Positions 51,437 through 63,400 are shown, numbered from the stretch's first letter. The stretch: 64,000 nt of DNA from Mastigias papua (GCA_964019165.1 OZ025271.1:14301759-14365758), one strand, 5' to 3'. Notes: generated from the letters alone by a model not told the origin. Translations and numbers: made by a program.

Positions 51437-51810
51437 CCAATCAGATTGCTCCATTTTAGCCGTTTTGGTGGCAGAGGCTGGAGCCGCCACCTATGGATTT
51501 AGAGCGAAATTAGCAGCCCTTGGCCGCGAAATTAGCCGCAACTTGACTTTTTCGGACTCTTTTGTGTCTTCAACCAATCAGTTTTCAGCATTCTGCTGTT
51601 GATTGTTTATTTACCCAACCAAATAGCTTTGTTTTACAATAGGCGATTATGCAAACAACCAATCAGCACGTAGTATTTGAATATTGATCAATTCTTTGAA
51701 TTATTGGCCAATCATAGACCATCATTTGAATTAGCATTGAAGTATCATCCAATCAGGTAGTTCTATTTTCAAATTTTACATTGTATTTTCCTTTGTTTTC
51801 TAGCCAATCA
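51437..51810 (+). promoter_or_regulatory. CCAAT-box cluster, likely promoter
   Basis: Six CCAATCA motifs in the same direction at 51437, 51574, 51659, 51708, 51749 and 51804; a seventh in reverse lies at 51039-51045. The full CCAATCA/CCAATCAG form is the NF-Y site. Such density is far above chance for this AT-rich DNA, and the cluster ends about 65 bp before a putative exon 1 donor (GTAAGA at 51875). No TATA box recognised. Confidence 0.6.
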
Positions 51811-51849
51811 AGGAAGTTTTAATATGGTCGTTATCAGCCTTATTTCCGG

Positions 51850-52950
51850 CTTTCAGTTCAGCAGAAAGACGGGGGTAAGAAATTGGTTTTATTAATATTT
51901 CTTGATTGATCTATAGTTCTTCTACTTACAAGTTAAGACTAAGTTATACTCTACTTGGCCTAATCGATGTAAGAGTTGTAAAGATAAGTATGTAGAACTT
52001 ATGTTAACAACTCTTACATCTATTAGACCATTACAAATATTGCCTAAGAGACTAAGTCAATGAAGTGAAGGGTGTCTTAGTTCATCACTGAGTTTAATCA
52101 AAGATCAACAAAACAGCCCTATTGATTTTCACAAAAAGCGATCTGAAAATAGACACCCAAACACAACATTAAATTAGTCTCAAGGACAAACTAAGTGTGA
52201 ATAGTAGGAAAGGAAGACAATGAAGACTCCGGATGAACATAGCCAAAAACAAGGTAAGCGAATGTATATTAGAATATAACTGAAATCTATATGGAGTGCT
52301 CTACGCAAGGGGTTGTTCAAAACTGCCTTATGGAATCGCTGAGAGAAAGTAATATGGTGAGCTCAAACATCCTACTTTCTCTCAAGACTTAATAGATTGA
52401 ATAATGTAAAAGATAGGTTTATGGGGATTGCAATACTGATTGGGTTCTCTAACACTTGTTAATGGCTATGTTTAAACATCTTAAAATAGTTATTTACACA
52501 CAAGCAAATCATATAACTGCTAAACTGTTCATTAAACGTTGAAATATTTTCGAATTTGAGTGAAAGGTAGTCCCGCTTCTGTTCTTTATTGTCGTCTTCT
52601 TCTTCCTCTTTTTCTTTGTATTCTTCTTCGTCTTCTTCGTCTACGGTCCTTTAACTTTCTATTCAGCATATATCGTTGATTGTTAGCTGATAAAAGAATG
52701 AAAAAGGCAGCAAAGCGATCTATGGTTTGGAATATAATCATTTTATTTCTTCAATATATAAGAGAGATGTAAGCTATTAAGTCCAGTTTAGTCATTGTTA
52801 TGTATTGTAGTATGATATATTTTAATGACGAATTATGTAATGCCGATCGAGAATATCTCTCTAAGTTTGCAAAATTTCTGCAATCAGCCCACAAGTATGC
52901 TTTATGTTTGTTCAGTATTCAGCACGAGCCAAAACGATAACTTCAATAAA
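51850..52950 (+). CDS. Possible small gene: short protein with N-terminal hydrophobic segment
   Basis: Model: exon 1 ends 51874 (donor GTAAGA); an optional exon ends 52253 (donor GTAAGC; holds ATG AAG ACT CCG at 52220, 11 codons then phase 1); exon from 52667 after an exceptional pyrimidine tract of about 85 nt and CAG; coding starts 52698 (MKKAAKRSMVW, then NIIILFLQYI), donor at 52769, 42-nt intron, exon 52811-52940 (MIYFNDELCNADREYLSKF, then ending QHEPKR and stop), AATAAA at 52945-52950. The product is about 66 residues with a basic start and hydrophobic stretch, like a signal or anchor, and two or three Cys. An overlapping frame 52825-53133 (102 codons, several Cys and N-x-T sites) in another frame competes with it. 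All inference; no family recognised. Confidence 0.35.
51958..52029. repeat. Perfect-stem inverted repeat in the first intron
   Basis: GATGTAAGAGTTGT (51966-51979) and its exact complement (52007-52020), extended outward by CTAAT/ATTAG and inward by ATAAGT/ACTTAT. About 24-nt arms; could be a small MITE or structured RNA. Confidence 0.6.
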
Positions 52951-54006
52951 CATTTCTTTGAAAGCTGTAAGGGAAACGCTTTTACTCAGACATATTGTTA
53001 CGGGAATGTTAAGGATACAGAACCAGTGAATCTCTCTACATGCAATACATTTTTGCACAATCTGATTTCAGTCATTTCTAATTTTGAGATATGGAAATAT
53101 ATGCGTGTTATTTCAACCAATGTAACAATTTGACTAGATTAAGATTAAGGTAAAAAAGAAATGATGAATTAAAATGATGAAAATCTTCAGTTTACAGAAC
53201 TTCTGAATTTGATTGAAAGCAATAATTGTTTAGCTTATTGTTATATGCTTCTGTTCTATTATTGAGAAGTGCAAAAATTCCCGGCTTGTCCCGCACTAGT
53301 TATCAGTCTCATTGAAATGAAATTAAAATAAAAAGAGATATGATACCTCAGAAAAACTATAAAAGTAACATTACAGGAGAGGAATCATGTTGTTAAATAA
53401 ATTAGAAGGCAAATGATGTTCAGGTAATGAGAGGAAACATTGAGGTGAAAAAATTGGAAGGTAAGTGAACAGTTCTTCTCTTCATCACATAGTTTTTCTG
53501 ACTCGAACTTAAAAATATTCCTTTTTGCTGTATTGTTTTGTAGTCCTTGACATAAAGTTTTGATTCATGTAAAAGAAATGGAAGTAAATAAACTTGAAAC
53601 AATTAATTAATCTTTGTTATCTGGTTCATTTGTTGAAATGTTGAATTTTAAAGAGGAAATTGTTTCTGTGCTTCCAAGCACGTTCATAAAATGCATTGAT
53701 GATTAACATTGGATGAATTATTTTCTACCTCCAACCTTCAAAACCCTTAACTACATCATCCATCCACCATCATCCATACACCACCAACCATCAAAACTAA
53801 CCAGACCCTAACCAACATTGCTATTCTCAACACACTGCTTAAATTCATCTAATGTTAATCAACAAAGGCTTTCAGATAGTTTTTCATTTTTCTGCTAGTT
53901 CATTTCTGTAATAATTCTAGTCGTCCTCGTTCTTTCAGCTTTTATCATTAACCAAAGAGAACCAGATAACACAGTTAAAATGATATTTCAGATGTGTAAT
54001 CACTTC
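52951..54006. other. No firm feature
   Basis: Contains the second half of the competing 102-codon frame to 53133. A pyrimidine-rich CCACCA/CCATCC patch lies at 53740-53820. Nothing else recognised. Confidence 0.3.
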
Positions 54007-54229
54007 TCAATTGTCATGATTCAGTTTTATCCACTTTTTCCTATCTCGATCCTGATTTTTAAATCTATGTTCAATTTGGTAGTAGTTTCCCTGACATGAC
54101 AGAATCCAAGCTATGTCTCTTATTCTTTGGCCATAGTGATAAAATATAGTTAATCCAAAGTGTAACTTACGATTGAAGTCCTTGATATAGTCTTCTCTTT
54201 GATAGAACCATAGCATCTTTCATTGACTC
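54007..54229 (-). CDS. Candidate last two exons of a minus-strand gene
   Basis: Exon 54171-54229 (phase 0 start, after AG; ESMKDAMVLSKRRLYQGLQ) with GTAAGT donor, a 46-nt intron, and exon 54007-54124 (IRDIAWILSCQGNYYQIEH to KKWIKLNHDN, stop). Phases agree (2 to 1). It may be the 3' end of a gene that uses the exon-like units at 54.6-56.6 kb, whose donors can be read in phase 0. No family recognised. The intron is very short, which is a caution. Confidence 0.35.
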
Positions 54230-54639
54230 CTTAAGTTCAAATAATAAGATATCATGTTATTGCATTATGTATTTAAAGATTTAAATCTGATGAAAATGTT
54301 GCAATGAATTTCCAACAATCTCCTTGGTTATTGCATTGATAGAATTGATTTCACAAAAGTCCTTCAAATTCATAACAACATTTGTTCAATATCCAGGCAT
54401 CTTCTTTCCATTAATCATTGTGTCTTTATGGACGTTAATCAGTAACTATATATCATGTCGTGTTAAATATTGAAAAAAAGGAAAATTCAAAATAATTTAT
54501 CAATTAACATAGTTATGATTCACCATTGTTGTTAAATTAGTTTTTGCTCTCTCTATCGTTTTGCCATTATAGTTTCTCGACTCTTATACTTATACACACA
54601 TACGACTTAAGGACAGATACATATATTAACATATGACTG

Positions 54640-56560
54640 CTACCTGTTGAATTTTTGTTACTTTGAGATGACTGACATGAATTATGAAAGATTTTCTTCT
54701 CCCTCCATCCTGTTTTGCAAATGTAGATGCTTGATAGTAAATAAATACTAATATGAAATTTAAATAAATATTACTTTTTGGTTTCCCATTTACACAAGTT
54801 TGAGTTAAGTATTTGTTCGACGATTTTCTTCTGTCTTACTTCGTTGCCATTTTATATGCTCCATACTAAACATTATAGATAATTAACTTAAATATAAACA
54901 TACAAGTAAAACATACCTGCTCCAATGATGTCATCTTGAGTTGAGTATTTATTCGACGAGTTTATTCTTTTTCCATCCTTCTTTGCCATTTTATATAGTT
55001 CACAATAACAAATGTATATCGATAGCTTAAATATAAACATGCAAATAAAACATACCTCCTCCGATGATGTCATTTTGAGTTGAGTATTTGTTCGATAATT
55101 TTCTTCGTCCTTCATTCTTCTTTGCCATTTTAATTAAATATCAACTTAAATATAAACATAGAAATAAAACATACCTGCTGCAATGATATCACTTTTAGTT
55201 GAGTATTTGTTCAATGAATTTCTTCTTCTTTCATCCTTATTTGCCATTTTAATTAAGTATAAAACTTAATATAAACATACAAATGAAACATACCTGCTCC
55301 AATGATGTTATTTTAAGTTGAGTAGGCCTATTTGCTTGATGATTTTCTTCTTCTTTCATTTTTCTGTGCCATTTTATGTACTTCATTGTAACAAGTATAT
55401 ATCGATGACGTAAATATAAACATACACGTAAAACGTACCTGCTCCAATGACGTCATTTTGAGTTGAGTATTTGTTCGATAATTTTCTTCTTCTTTCATCC
55501 TCCTGTTCCATTTTGTATACTACATAGTAACAATTATATATCGATAACTTAAATATACACAAACACATGAAACATACCTGCTCCACTGACGTCATTTTGA
55601 GTTGAGTATTTGTTCGATAATTTTCTTCTTCTTTCATTCTTCTTTTTCATTTTATATACTTCATAGTAACAATTATATTTCGATGACTTAAATATAAACA
55701 TACACGTTAAACATACCTGCTTCAATGAAGTCATTTTTAGTTGAATATTTGTCCTCTTATTTTTTTTCTTTTCCATCCTTCTTTACCATGTTAGGTGCTC
55801 CTTAAGAACTGTTATATGTAAATAATTGAACATTTGAATATATACACAAGTAACACGTGTTCCATTCATATCATGTTGAGTTGAGTATTTGTTCCGTGAT
55901 TTGCTTCTCTTTCCATCGTTTTTTGCCTACATCACATGAAGTAGTTGTAAATATAATTGTATCATTCTTTTGCCATTATTAATGTGACATAATACAAATT
56001 ATATGAAATAACATGAGGATAAATATATATGCATAACTCATACATGTTCCATTTATGTTATTTTGAGTTGAGTATTTGTTCCATGATTTTGCTTCCTTCT
56101 GCTTCCTTCTGCATCCTTCTTGCCATTGCAGACCGGTCTAGAGCCTAAATGCTAACAATTATAAGTAAATAATTTATAGATAAAAAGATACATAACTCAT
56201 GCGTGATCCGTACTTGTCATTCTGAATTTAGTATATACTTCTTTCCCATTGTGAATGGTCCATAATAATAGGTATATACAAATAATGTAAAGATAAAAAT
56301 ATGCATAAATCGTATTTGCTACATTGTTATTATTGTGAGTTGAGTATTTGCTGAATCATTCTTTATATCGTTATCTGTTTGTTTTTGAATATTGGTTTGA
56401 TGATTCTCTTCTTTTACCATCTTTCTTTTAAAATTGAAATGCTAAATAGCAACAATTATAAATAAACAATTTAATGACAAATATATAAGTAAACCATATG
56501 TCCTTCATTGACATCAGTTTGAGTTTAGTATTTAGTCGATGATGTTCTTCTGTTTTTTAT
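54640..56560 (-). repeat. Tandem array of exon-like units, 118-185 bp apart
   Basis: About twelve units. In the best seven (54.9-55.8 kb) each unit on minus has ATGGCAAAGAAGGATG-like start, an A/G-rich stretch, AACAAATACTCAACTCAAAA, TGACGTCATTGGAGCAG and a GTATGTTT donor. One frame gives KNERRRKLSNKYSTQNDV-type peptides (donor phase 1), another EENYRTNTQLKMTSVEQ (donor phase 0). Some units have stops or a 4-bp insert. Acceptors are not convincing. Units decay towards higher coordinates. It is either a true micro-exon array or a satellite grown from an exon plus its donor. Confidence 0.6.
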
Positions 56561-56599
56561 CTATATTTGCAAACATATATGAAGTGATTGTTTGTACTC

Positions 56600-57680
56600 A
56601 ATGTTATATGAATAATTTGCCAATGCAGAACATTAGAGGGGTAAGTATGCTTTAGGGGAGAAGGAGTGCTGATGCATTTCACTAGTGTTTTTATAGTTAA
56701 CATTCAGTCTATTGTTTTAGCCGTTCAGTCTCTGGATATGGATGCAAACGTTGATGCAAGCAAACAGTTTTGTTTACATATAAGTTATATTTGGGATGAC
56801 AGGGGTGGAACGGGGGTTGAAGCAGATGGTAATTAATTATTAATTCTTACTAATACTGAAGGTTTATTACCGGGTAGAGCAGTGTATCCCAAAATAGCCC
56901 CAACAATTTGCTATAGTATATTTGTAGTTCTCATATTTGATGTTTGATTGTACCCTGTGTTGTTGTTATGGCAACATTTCGCGTGACCAGATGTGTACAG
57001 TTCGTTGTTAATACATCGCTTTGTTTGAAGTACTGATTTTTCCGTATTTTCGCTTTGGTTATTCTTCAGAGATGTATTTTTTATGATGATATCTTATTTT
57101 TTTGACTATAAATCTGAACCTTTATTAAAACTCTTGATATTCCCCCCTTTTGATTACACGCTGTTTTACAGTTTTGCTAGATTTGCCCTTAATATCATAC
57201 TCCTGTCACTAACCACCATTCACACACCTCCAGCCTCAACCTCCTCAACCACCAAACTTCCAGAATCTAGCATTACCACAATAAACTACAACCTTTGCAA
57301 AACCTACAAAAGTGTAAAAGAGCGTGTTCTTATTCCAAAAGAGGCGATGCTGATTTGAGTCATTATCTCGCCAGATTCCCTTGTTAATTGTATGAAATGT
57401 TGAGAGATGCTCACAAGTTGTTTGAGTTCTAATTTAAAACGTATTAAATCAATTATTATAATTATTATCAATTATTACTGTAAACACATTTCTGAGGCAT
57501 CTCCAGTTGGGAGGAATATTCATGACATACTAAACAAGAAGATAAATCTCATGTTTTTCAAATTTGTTTTCCTTATCTTTTCATTTTCACATTAGAAGCT
57601 TGTAGAAAACTTTAAAGAATGCTCTCTACCCTGTTATAATATGCAGTGCTTCGAATCCTATTGAATTCTGTTCATTCGAT
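56600..57680. other. No firm feature
   Basis: A plus frame at 57083-57358 encodes a Thr/Ser/Pro-rich stretch but lacks other support. Confidence 0.3.
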
Positions 57681-58439
57681 TTGCGCCATGCACATGCTTT
57701 TGCAACTAATGCTTCGTGCATTCCCAAAGGATTGTTTCGTTACCTGCCGTTCTTCCGTAAAAGCATGGTCTGTCGAATGACAAACATCTCCAATTATCCC
57801 AGAGAATTACGAAGGCCTTCTTCAGCATTTTGGCCAATTTTCAACTGCCTATTATCATTTTTAACTGCTTATTGCAGATTATTAATCATTTGTCGAAAGG
57901 AGATTGTGGTTTTTGAAACTTATACGACGCTTCTTGTATCTGAGACGGATATGTCAACTGGATATGACATGAGATGCTTAGATTTGCAAACAACAAGAAC
58001 GAAGTATAAGAAGTTTACTTATCTGTGTTTCTCATGTCGTCTATAGGCATTATTCCACTGCGTCAGCATTGAAATGTTTCATCATTGCATTGCCAAGTGT
58101 TACAACTTCGCGTGCATGTTGGAAGGTTGGAAATCTGACCTGAAGTGCAGGAAAATACTGTAAGTATCACGTCGAATTTTCATGTGCCTATTCTGCAGTT
58201 TAATAGGTGGCAGTTATTTTTGTGCATTTTTCCAATCAGTGCTTGAGGTGAAGGTTGAGTTTACCGCCAAGCCTTGGCTACCCCTCGTGCTTGAAATTGA
58301 AAGCAAAGCTATTGTTGAATTCACAGACATTGCAAAAATAAGTCCTTTTACAGAATTAAGGCTACAATTAGCTATAGTAAATTGTGAAAGAATTGTAATT
58401 AGAAGATACAACGTGAATACTTGCCTTAGATTAATTTGA
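57681..58439 (+). CDS. Long frame broken only by two stops, both at splice-like sites
   Basis: From 57681 to 58439 one frame (253 codons) has just two stops: TAG in CTATAG at 58044-58046, directly after a pyrimidine-rich stretch, and TAA inside a GTAAGT donor at 58160. Reading exon 58047-58159 (ALFHCVSIEMFHH, WKSDLKCRKI) and removing a 39-nt intron (58160-58198, CTGCAG end) continues into LIGGSYFCAFFQSVLEVKV, LVLEIESKAIVEF and ends TCLRLI-stop at 58439. The donor for the first stretch (57681-58040) was not found. Alternatively a degraded single frame. No family recognised; many Cys. Confidence 0.35.
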
Positions 58440-58444
58440 TCTCA

Positions 58445-59150
58445 CAGAGTAATAACATGGAGTGATTTCATGACCGATGTCCAAGATGCAAGGATCGAAA
58501 GTGATGTGTGCAAAGCTATTTATACCCTTGCTCGCATTGACCTCTGGGTCTATTGTTTGCAACTGGATGGAACTGTATCTACGTATCTATTGCAAATATT
58601 TTGAGATGATTTCTATATTTTATTCAAGTATTCTTAGGGTATAAATTGTTTAATGTTTACTTGCAAGTATTGCATGAATTTAGAACTCTATTTGATTAAA
58701 GTTCCTTCATATTTCCCGCCTGTTTTGGTGTAATTCACGACTTTCCATCCACTTCCTTCTGTCAGTTTTCCCATCTTTAGTTTTATTTCTTTTAAAAATC
58801 TGTTTTGACGGTAGCATGACTTTCTTAGGCCAAGCGTGTTATTACATTAATTTTCTCCAATTTTAGGAGATTTTTCATGCAATGAAGATGTGATGTCATT
58901 TGCACACAGAGAGAGCACAGATTATAAACAGCCTTTATGTATAACATTTTAGCAACATTTCTATTCTTTGATGACAGATGTGTCTTGTAAAATCAGCTGG
59001 TTTTCTGTTGTTTTCTTCTTAATTCCCGGGATTTCCTCAGGGGGTATATTATTCCTTATACATACACATCTTTATAGTCGATCGCACGTATCAGGAGATT
59101 TTTGCCAATGCTACACCCTTGAGATTCAACATGCTTCTTCATGACAATAT
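58445..59150. other. No recognised feature
   Basis: Nothing supported. Confidence 0.3.
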
Positions 59151-59162
59151 CCAGAGAGAATA

Positions 59163-59651
59163 GAGCCCTCAAACGTCAAATTTCTCCTATCGTGGTTTGT
59201 GTCTTGTGGTATTCAATTAAAATATATGTTTGTTTGCCCCGTTGTCTGTTCAATTGATTATTGCGACTAATAGACCCAAAGTCATAACCAGAGGCTGTTC
59301 TGTTTTGCATTTCAAAATCCCGTACTGTAAACTGCTCAATTTTCAATTTTACAGAAGTTGCATGGCAAATACACTTCATCCATTTTCATAATTTACTGCT
59401 TAAAGCTCTCAGCCGTCAAATTGCTCTTATATTGTTCGGTCTGTTGTGTTATTGAACTGAAATATAACCTTCCTTGCTCTATTTTCTAATCAATTCATAG
59501 AAATCGAAGTTGAGAGCATCTTGGCCTAGATCCATAACTAAGAGCTGTTTTCTTTTGGATTTCCAATCCCTTAATATAAACTGGTTAACTTTGTCTAAAC
59601 TACAGAGAACGCATCGTAGATAGTATTCATCCATTTTCATAAATGCACTGC
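59163..59651. repeat. Tandem duplication, ~240-bp unit x 2
   Basis: Copies 59163-59400 and about 59402-59651 share, in order, AGCCxTCAAACGTCAAATT-like start, TTCAATTRAAATATA, CATAACxAGAGGCTGTT-like, CTGCTCAATTTT-like and TTCATCCATTTTCATAA. About 70 % similar by eye. Non-coding. Confidence 0.65.
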
Positions 59652-59659
59652 TTTGAGAT

Positions 59660-61080
59660 TGTACAACAGAAAGTCAATGAACTGAATTCGCAATATCATC
59701 ATCGACAAAATGATAGAATTAACTACTAATTCTCATGATTACTAACACTACTCAAAGGTGAATGAAATGTAACTATTAAATTAATATCTTAAAAGAGTTA
59801 CAAATATGAAAGAAGAGAATATGAAAAGCCAAATGATGTCTTCATCGTATGAGGTATAAAATTTTTTTGTTGCGATAGAGGTATTAAACATTTGACAATG
59901 CATTATCCACCGCTGTGTCTTAATTGAGTATGTCTTTGTTAGTAGTATACTCATCTTCTATAGGATGCAGATATGATAGTTTAACTTAAATTAAACAGTG
60001 TAATCAACAATTTTAAAGCCTTTGACGGAAACACAATCAGTCATCTACACATTTTATTTGGCACCTTCGGATTCAATTCAATTCAATCATAAATTCAATT
60101 CAATCATATGGGTTAATAGAAAATACAACTCATCACAAGCAAAAGCTGACAACATGAGAAAGTCCTGGGATTAAGACAACATAACGAATGACATGCATTT
60201 CACATCAATATTTTTGAAAACAACACGTTTTAAACTTGTAATGGACAATAGGGAAACTTTGAAAGACACGATCATTGCAACCCATCTTTGATACAAGGGG
60301 GAGGGGGCTCAATCCAAAGCTCTACACCCTGAGCCACCCTTAGAAATCACTCCAGGCTATTAAACTGAAATCGGAGAATCATAACATTCATGGATGTGTG
60401 AACATATTGATGGAGAGAGGATGGCACGTGATCATACTGCCAATTACATTATGTAGTAACCAGGACTTTAGGGTTCTGGAAATATCACGTGCTTTCATAA
60501 AATCAAGAGATTAGGGTGAACGAAAGCTCGTGGCCAAGAGATAAATGTTGAGATAAACCACGTGCAATGTTTATTGATAAATCTGAAGTGATCGAATTGA
60601 TTGGAAAAGCCTTGATATGGGAGGGAGTAGTCTTAAGTGGCATGAGAATATTTCAAAAAGATACAAGGATGTTGCAACGGATCTTTGAAATTAACCTGTG
60701 CATTGAGATTATGAACGTTCAACATACTGGTAATGAAAACTCCTGCTTTCAAAGATTCAACATTTATGTTAATATCATTCCTTGTAAATGAAAGTAGAAG
60801 CGAGAAGTACACTAAAGCATAGAATGTGTCTGAGAATACGTAAATATAACGGTTAATTAATTTATGAGCAAAATGTTTCAAATACATTCCTATTTTTACA
60901 GAAGTGGTTATGAATAGAAACAATGAATAAATATTTGCTAGTTTTATGCATCTTGCTCTATCAAATTACTCTGCAAAATCTCCAATTTCTAATGAATTCC
61001 ATGGTTCAATTGCAAACCAAATAGTCAACTGTTTTTGAGTTGATAAATAATGGAATAAAAGTTCACCGTATCATGCAATT
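59660..61080. other. Likely 3' flank of the gene ending at 61081
   Basis: The nearest AATAAA on minus that I see is near 60570. Short repeat (AATTCAATTCAATCAT)2 at about 60070-60108. No element ends recognised. Confidence 0.3.
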
Positions 61081-61230
61081 CTATCTAAAGCTTAAAAAGT
61101 ATATATCATAGCACAAAGCATATATGTCAGTTGTTAGTTCCTCAAGTGGTGCATCACACATGCAACTTCTTGAAGCTTGCAAAGCTCCTCCATAGCCTTC
61201 ACTTTCCATTCCCAGTAATATTTCAATGTC
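61081..61230 (-). CDS. Terminal exon of a minus-strand gene
   Basis: Entered after a good acceptor (minus ...ACGTTTCAG) and open for 49 codons to TAG at 61083-61081: DIEILLGMESEGYGG, ALQASRSCMCDAPLEEL, TTDIYALCYDIYFLSFR. Base use is richer in G and C than the flanks. The exon before it is cut by the window edge (63978-64000; GMPPHYS in phase 0 before a GTAAGT donor), and both join in phase 0. Product not recognised. Confidence 0.5.
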   Translation of the reverse strand, partial: DIEILLGMESEGYGGALQASRSCMCDAPLEELTTDIYALCYDIYFLSFR

Positions 61231-62200
61231 CTGAAACGTATAAATTAACCAATATTACAGTTGCTTAAACACTAAATCGCGAAAAACAGGTGAGAACATT
61301 AAAATTTGAGCCAAAATCAGAGCCAGTTACCAAACATGGAAATGAAAAAGAGAAGCCTTTGAAGTAGTACTATAATGTAATGTAGACGGGGGGGCCTTGT
61401 AAATCAGCACTCAGTGAGAGGCTACCTTCCTAAATGATATGAAATGAAACGAAAAGAAGTGTGTTTCTTCCTGGGATTCTTAAAAATTTAATAATAGTGA
61501 ATAGGCGCCAAATGGTCAACCATAAAGCCAAATTGGGCACAATATTCATCCTGTCACGTGAATCTATCCCCATTTAGTTGCATATTTCGGTTCACATATT
61601 GGTCGTTATCCACTGTCTCATACTTTGATGAGGGCAATACCAAAAAGTGCTTCTAGGGTACTAACGAATGTTCCCAACAGACTGTTTATTAAAACTTTAT
61701 TAAAATATAAAAATATATAAACTTGGGAGTAAATCATTTTTCATTTGTATCTCTAGCTAGTTCCACCTTCTTATGCTCTTTTTCCTCTTGCCATAATCAG
61801 TTTACTTACAAACTAGTTGACGTCACAAAAAACAATTGTAAACAACAGAGTATCGAGCTAGTTTATTTGTTGGTTACTAAACATCGATAAGGTAAACTCT
61901 TTTAATGCTTTCCAGACTCCTGAGAACCCTGTAAGCCTGTCCATACTACAAACAGTGTAGAAATAACTGCTTGGCTGACCATTCCTTGTAGTGACAATGG
62001 TTGCCGCTTTCTTAAGATTACATGTTTGTTTTCTATATGAAACTTTTAGTCCTTTTCCATCCAAGTGTCTTTGACACTAACATAAAAAATCCATTGATTA
62101 GTTTTCTGTTGGTGACTTCAGCTGATTGTCTAGTAAACTTACTCAAATAATCAGAGAGAACATTTGTGTACTAAAAGATCAAAACATAGACTTAAAAAAA
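61231..62200. other. Intron, nothing specific
   Basis: Between the terminal exon and the zinc-finger LINE. No element ends recognised. Confidence 0.35.
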
Positions 62201-62209
62201 AGTGTGCTA

Positions 62210-63400
62210 AGTTCAAGATAAGAGATAAATACTATCATGCCTCATTTCGACTATCAGATTGTGGTGTTCTCAATGATAATTAGGGTGATGACGAGTGATG
62301 ATGGGCCTAAGGAAAGCAAAAAGCACGCAGGGTTGTTAATACAAAGATCTAAACTATGCTTATCTAGTATGAATGTTACTCATAAACCCAGTCGTACTTA
62401 TGCTGCTATAACAATATCTATGTTCATTTCCATAAGTTAGAAGTTGTCAATAAGTTTGTGTATTTAGGCAGCACGTTGAATATGACTGGCACTCTAGATG
62501 ATGAAATATTCTTGCAGATCAGTAAAGCAAGTTTTGCATTTGGGAAGCTAGGATTTCTTTGCGTACTAAGATCTAAGTCTACAATACATGTGTACTTTCT
62601 TCCCTTCTCTATGCATATGAAACTTGGACGACACAAAGAAAACATCTTCAGCGTCTTGAAGGCTTCAATCAGCAATGCTTGAGGAATATTATATGCTTAA
62701 GCTGGAAAATGTATGTTAGTGATGTCGAGGTATTAGAGAGAGGCCAGTGTCAGAGTATAGAATCAATGATATTTCACCATTGATTAAGATGGAGTGGACA
62801 TGTGGTCAGAATGGCAGAAGAGCTAATTCCTAAGCAGCGCCTGTATGATGAACTTGTCCACGAGAAGCGTCTGGCTGAAAAGCCTAAAATGAGGTATAAG
62901 GATTGCTTGAAAACAATTCTAAAGAAGTGATGTACTGATGGAGTAACCTGGGAAAGCACAAAACTATGGAAAGAGATCAGTGGAGGAAAGAAATGTATAA
63001 TGGAAAGGACAACTGGAAGAATGAAAGGGTAAGGTATAACAAGTTGAAGAGAGATGTCCGGAAAACACACATAAATGAAGCAGTTGATAAGATGAGAAAT
63101 CAGATCTGATATAAATGAGATATATGTAATCGTCTGTGCTTGACTCGAGCTGACTTAAAAAGTCACCAGAAAGTACATAAACGCCGCGGACAAATCGATT
63201 ACAATCTAAGTGATGTTACAACATGTCGCGAGTGTGCAGAAGTATGTAAAAGTGTAGCAGGGTTAAAACGTCATGTAAAAATTCACGGCAAAAATGTTGC
63301 AAAGACTTTTGCTAGACCTGTCCATGTCTGAAGAACCTTCACCAAGGAATGCAAGTGTCTAGCTGGACTAAAAACCCACAGCAGGGCAGTTCACCAATGA
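62210..63400 (+). pseudogene. LINE 3' part with C-terminal C2H2 zinc fingers, decayed
   Basis: Broken frames give the C-terminal reverse transcriptase region: NKFVYLGSTLN, LDDEIFLQISKASFAFGKL, LLYAYETWT, QRLEGFNQQCLRNI, LRWSGHVVRMAEELIPKQ, KPKMRYKDCLK. Then three zinc-finger-like units: LTRADLKSHQKVHK (first Cys pair damaged), CRECAEVCKSVAGLKRHVKIH (full C2H2) and CKCLAGLKTHSRAVH. Such fingers end a known group of invertebrate LINEs and probably bind nucleic acid. Endonuclease and catalytic RT parts are missing or unreadable, so it is 5' truncated. Lies in the last intron of the gene above, on the opposite strand. Confidence 0.75.

Noticed and set aside
54888..55776. Continuous minus frames of 75-84 codons
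   Set aside because: They read through the presumed introns and change frame between units; not a single protein.
56640..56652. 12-nt micro-exon on plus (AACATTAGAGGG before GTAAGT)
   Set aside because: In phase 1 it contains TAG and there is no partner exon.
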